9,301 nt of DNA, taken from the NCBI GenBank assembly GCA_900550335.1, contig URRU01000068.1:1-9301 (forward strand). The letters run 5' to 3'. The first letter of the stretch is position 1. Each line of letters begins with the position of its first letter. Shown piece after piece: positions 6,857-9,301 of this stretch. The position numbers were made by a program, and so were the translations under genes. The notes under the pieces were generated by a model that searched no databases, was not told where the DNA came from, and saw only the letters and a list, made by a program, of their open reading frames with translations. The DNA is from an uncultured Clostridium sp. GTDB taxonomy: Bacteria; Bacillota; Clostridia; Peptostreptococcales; Peptostreptococcaceae.

Positions 6857-6942
6857 TATTTTCGAGTAACTTTCGAGTACTTTCGAGTAACTTTCGAGTA
6901 GATATAATGCTTTCTAAATATTTCCATGTAACTTCCAAGTAA
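6857..6942 (+). repeat. Degenerate 21-bp (7-codon) repeats after the Schlafen-like stop
   Basis: Two 21-bp units (6860-6880 and 6881-6901) differ only in the last base and read FRVTFEY and FRVTFE-stop in the same frame as the upstream gene after its TAG. A third diverged copy at 6907-6942 reads MLSKYFHVTSK in another frame. Because the period is a multiple of three and residues such as YF-VT recur, this looks like former or alternative C-terminal coding sequence rather than random repeats. Confidence 0.7.
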
Positions 6943-6986
6943 AAAGGGACTTTTGCAGCTAACACTACAACAGTCCCTTTTCTTAT
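6942..6986. terminator. Bidirectional terminator, Schlafen-like gene / ferredoxin pseudogene
   Basis: A perfect 10-bp stem pairs AAAAGGGACT (6942-6951) with AGTCCCTTTT (6972-6981), extended past one mismatch by TTG/CAA. T-rich sequence follows on both strands, so it can end transcripts from the convergent genes on either side. Confidence 0.85.
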
Positions 6987-7498
6987 TTATGAATTGATTT
7001 CTTCGCACATTTATTTATACACTCGCCACATCTTATACATTCAACACTATTTGGATTTTCATACGGCTTTATTCCCATTTTGCATTTTTTCCGACACAGC
7101 CCACACTTATTACAACTGCTATCCACCTTATATCTAAACGGAGATATTTTATTAAACAATCCTAAAAACACTCCAAAAGGACACAACTATTTACAAAACG
7201 GTCTAAAAACAAATATAGACATCAAAAATACTGTCCCAAATCCAAATAATTTTACAAATATCTTAAAATCTCCAAATATGCTCTTATTTTGCATAACTGA
7301 CATTGGCACTAAAATAAGTAACGAAATAAATATAATGTATTTTATTTTCTTTAGATATTTTTCATAGGGAAATTCTACAAATTTCTTAGAATACGGTATT
7401 TCAAAAATTAATTCTTGTATTACTCCAAGTGGGCAAAAAGTAGAACAAGCCAATCGTCCACCTATGGCTAATATTAAAAGAATAATTAAAAATATCAT
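6983..7498 (-). pseudogene. NapH-like 4Fe-4S membrane ferredoxin interrupted by an amber codon
   Basis: Read through a single TAG, the frame gives a 171-codon protein of the NapH/YccM polyferredoxin type. A first CxxxCP motif (CSTFCP, 18-23) is followed by two hydrophobic membrane segments (about 53-69 and 84-98). A second CxxxCP motif (102-107) comes next, then two cytoplasmic 4Fe-4S sets: CNKCGLCRKKC and CIRCGECINKC. Such proteins pass electrons at the membrane. The TAG is codon 104, inside the second CxxxCP motif (FCK-stop-LCP), where relatives usually have an aromatic such as Tyr. One base change (TAT/TAC to TAG) explains it. The two pieces are 103 residues (7187-7498, with its own ribosome site AGAGAGGAAAG at 7505-7515) and about 67 residues (6983-7186, whose TTG start has no ribosome site). 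No other lesion is seen, so recent loss, sequence error or readthrough are all possible. Confidence 0.8.
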
Positions 7499-7530
7499 AT
7501 CAGACTTTCCTCTCTAATTTATACTTCTTT

Positions 7531-7591
7531 TTTTTAAATTATCTTATCTAAATTTCTATTGCTTTTTAATATTATTTTTAAATTATCTTAT
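7531..7591. repeat. 17-bp direct repeat between rlmD and the ferredoxin pseudogene
   Basis: TTTTTAAATTATCTTAT occurs at 7531-7547 and 7575-7591, 44 bases apart; the second copy lies just downstream of the rlmD stop. It is nearly all A and T, so a chance or slippage origin is plausible. No hairpin terminator is seen in this 94-bp gap, so rlmD transcripts may read into the ferredoxin gene. Confidence 0.6.
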
Positions 7592-7592
7592 A

Positions 7593-8954
7593 CTATTTTT
7601 TAGGCACTAATAATGCTACATTTTCCACATGCACACTGTGAGGGAACATGTCAACTGGCTGAATTTCAACACATTTAAATCCTCTTTCGTCCATATACGC
7701 TAAATCCCTTGCCAAAGTAGATGGGTTACAAGAAACGTAAACCACTCTCTCTGGATCCATAGAAACTATAGTATCAAGCACTTTTTCGTCGCATCCCTTT
7801 CTTGGTGGGTCGACAACGACAACATCTGCTTTCTTACCTTCTTTGTACATCTTTGGAACAACTTCTTCTGCTTTTCCAGCGTAGAACTCAGTATTTTCAA
7901 GTCCGTTAAGTTCTGCATTTCTCTTAGCATCTTTTATCGCATCCTCGACAATCTCGATTCCGTAGACCTTCTTAGCTTTCTGTGCTAAGAACAGAGAAAT
8001 CGTACCAATTCCGCAGTATATATCGAAAACTGTTTCATTTCCAGTTAAATTTGCATACTCTAAAGCCTTGTTGTATAGCACTTCTGTCTGCACCGGATTT
8101 ACCTGGAAGAATGAAAGTGGAGATATTTCAAACACAAGATTTCCTATATAATCGTTGATTTTCCCTGTTCCACATATAACTTTATTCTCTCTTCCAAGAA
8201 TTACATTTGTCTTGTTTGTATTTACATTTACTACTAAAGTCTTGAATCCTTTTATTCTTTCTTCAAGCATTTTTGCAAGTTTATTTACATTAGGTATATT
8301 TTTTCCATTTGCAACTAATACAACCATAACCTCGCCAGTTGTAAATCCGATTTTTGTAACTATGTGTCTTAAAAGACCTTTGTGTTTCACCTCATCGTAC
8401 ACACTTATATTATTTTCGACGATAAATTCTCTAACAACCTCGATTATTTCGTCGTTTAATTCGTGCTGAATCATACACTTAGCTGTTGGAATTACCTCGT
8501 GGCTCTTCTTTTTGTAGAATCCAATCACAGGCTCCCCTTTTCTCATCTGAACTGGGAACTGAGCCTTATTTCTGTATCTAAATGGAGTTTCCATACCGAT
8601 TGTATCGTGTATAGTCGCACCTTCAATCTTACCAATTCTTGAAATAACCTGCTTAACCTCATTAGTTTTAAGCTCAAGCTGCTTATTGTAATCAAGCTCC
8701 TGAATCTGACATCCACCGCACATTTTTAGGCTGTCGTCGCAAACTCTCTCCACTCTGTATGGTGAATGCTCGATAATCTCAACAAGATCACCAACTGCAT
8801 AATTTTTCTTAGACTTATTTATCTTTACCTTAACCTTCTCTCCAACTAATGCACAGTCCACAAAAACTGTAAACCCATCGTATTTACCAATTCCGACACC
8901 AGACTCACCCATGTCTACTATATCTACTACATACTCTTTATTTTTTGACAACAT
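7593..8954 (-). CDS. rlmD: 23S rRNA m5U methyltransferase (RlmD/RlmCD)
   Basis: This SAM-dependent enzyme makes 5-methyluridine in 23S rRNA. In Bacillus one such enzyme (RlmCD) modifies both U747 and U1939; which sites apply here is inferred. The 453 residues hold an N-terminal TRAM domain for RNA binding (about 5-60), a 4Fe-4S ligand set Cys72, Cys79, Cys82 and Cys160, and the SAM-binding DIYCGIGTIS (311-320). The DPPRKGC loop (382-388), catalytic Cys409 in YVSCNPST and the general base Glu444 in HVENV complete the fold. All key residues are intact and the length is normal. The start follows CGGAGGA (8961-8967) at 6-bp spacing. It is a housekeeping gene, GC-richer than the RNA-repair block in sampled lines. 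Confidence 0.96.
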   Translation of the reverse strand: MLSKNKEYVVDIVDMGESGVGIGKYDGFTVFVDCALVGEKVKVKINKSKKNYAVGDLVEIIEHSPYRVERVCDDSLKMCGGCQIQELDYNKQLELKTNEVKQVISRIGKIEGATIHDTIGMETPFRYRNKAQFPVQMRKGEPVIGFYKKKSHEVIPTAKCMIQHELNDEIIEVVREFIVENNISVYDEVKHKGLLRHIVTKIGFTTGEVMVVLVANGKNIPNVNKLAKMLEERIKGFKTLVVNVNTNKTNVILGRENKVICGTGKINDYIGNLVFEISPLSFFQVNPVQTEVLYNKALEYANLTGNETVFDIYCGIGTISLFLAQKAKKVYGIEIVEDAIKDAKRNAELNGLENTEFYAGKAEEVVPKMYKEGKKADVVVVDPPRKGCDEKVLDTIVSMDPERVVYVSCNPSTLARDLAYMDERGFKCVEIQPVDMFPHSVHVENVALLVPKK

Positions 8955-9006
8955 AGGTTAATCCTCCGTACATATTTTTTAAGAAACTACAAGAATTTAT
9001 TTTACC

Positions 9007-9033
9007 AAAAAAACAAGGGCTTATAAAGCCCTT
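9007..9033 (-). terminator. Intrinsic terminator of the membrane-protein gene
   Basis: A perfect 8-bp stem, AAGGGCTT (9015-9022) with AAGCCCTT (9026-9033), has a 3-base loop. On the minus strand it is followed by GTTTTTTT. The stop codon of the upstream gene (9032-9034) overlaps the base of the stem. Confidence 0.9.
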
Positions 9034-9301
9034 AAATAAATAAATCTTTACTTTTAATTCCTCTGTATAGCTGTGCTATTGAAAATAATAACAATAAAAC
9101 TCCAAGTAAAGGTCCTATCCATACCAAATTTTGCGCTAGATTTTGAGAAACTCCACTTTCTACTATTGATGTTACTGCTTGAGTATAATCCTTACTTACA
9201 CTGATTCCATATCTAATCCATGTTGTAGCCGTCATAAACGCTACAGGTACTACACTCATTGTCATGTAAAATCCAGTCATAGATCTTTGTTTTACTCCTT
9301 T
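9032..9301 (-). CDS. C-terminal part of a multi-pass membrane protein (possibly CstA)
   Basis: The frame is open to the window edge, so the gene is cut; 89 residues are visible. Two hydrophobic segments are clear: VVPVAFMTATTWIRYGI and VWIGPLLGVLLLLFSIAQLY. They are joined by a polar loop and end in a short charged tail (RGIKSKDLFI). The VPVAFMTATT stretch recalls the last helices of CstA-type carbon-starvation/peptide transporters, but this is weak evidence and other transporters are possible. It is upstream of rlmD on the same strand but separated from it by its own terminator. Confidence 0.5.
   Translation of the reverse strand, partial: KGVKQRSMTGFYMTMSVVPVAFMTATTWIRYGISVSKDYTQAVTSIVESGVSQNLAQNLVWIGPLLGVLLLLFSIAQLYRGIKSKDLFI

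Noticed and set aside
6860..6942. CRISPR-like array from the TTTCGAGTAAC repeats
   Set aside because: Units are 10-11 bases and directly adjacent without spacers, and no cas genes are present; a coding repeat explains the 21-bp period better.
7080..7367. Plus-strand open frame across the ferredoxin gene
   Set aside because: It is antisense to clear cysteine motifs and membrane segments; no ribosome site or family resemblance.
8155..8469. Plus-strand open frame inside rlmD
   Set aside because: Shadow of the methyltransferase; hydrophobic by base composition only.

Overview
The window looks like chromosomal DNA of a low-GC Gram-positive anaerobe, most likely a clostridial Firmicute in or near the Peptostreptococcaceae. 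The reasons are AT-rich intergenic regions, strong AGGAGG-type ribosome binding sites, a Firmicute-style RlmD/RlmCD rRNA methyltransferase and a NapH-like ferredoxin. The species assignment is inference only. No rRNA, tRNA, CRISPR array or intact transposase was seen.

Left part (1-2384): a 351-residue protein resembles a clostridial radical-SAM family but has none of the CxxxCxxC cluster cysteines, so it is probably a non-catalytic relative. It converges on a TetR-family regulator. Between them lie a 17-bp tandem duplication, a bidirectional terminator and further small inverted repeats. A 364-bp AT-rich divergent region separates tetR from the next gene.

Centre (2385-6982): a complete PLP-dependent glutamate decarboxylase (gadB) with no antiporter gene beside it, then a large nested stem-loop. 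Next comes a likely RNA-repair locus: kptA (tRNA 2'-phosphotransferase, Tpt1 family) followed by an RlaP-like nucleotidyltransferase on the minus strand. Divergent from them is a Schlafen/AlbA_2 ATPase-like protein. Pairing a Schlafen-type gene with RNA end-repair enzymes is the most suggestive system here: the plus-strand gene could sense, cause or regulate the response to RNA damage that the other two repair. Downstream of the Schlafen-like stop codon lies an in-frame 7-codon repeat (YFRVTFE) that looks like an unused or decayed C-terminal tail.

Right part (6983-9301, minus strand): a NapH-like 4Fe-4S membrane ferredoxin interrupted by a single in-frame amber codon inside its second CxxxCP motif; an intact 23S rRNA m5U methyltransferase (rlmD/rlmCD); and the C-terminal end of a multi-pass membrane protein, possibly CstA, running off the window edge. 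Perfect intrinsic terminators separate most units.
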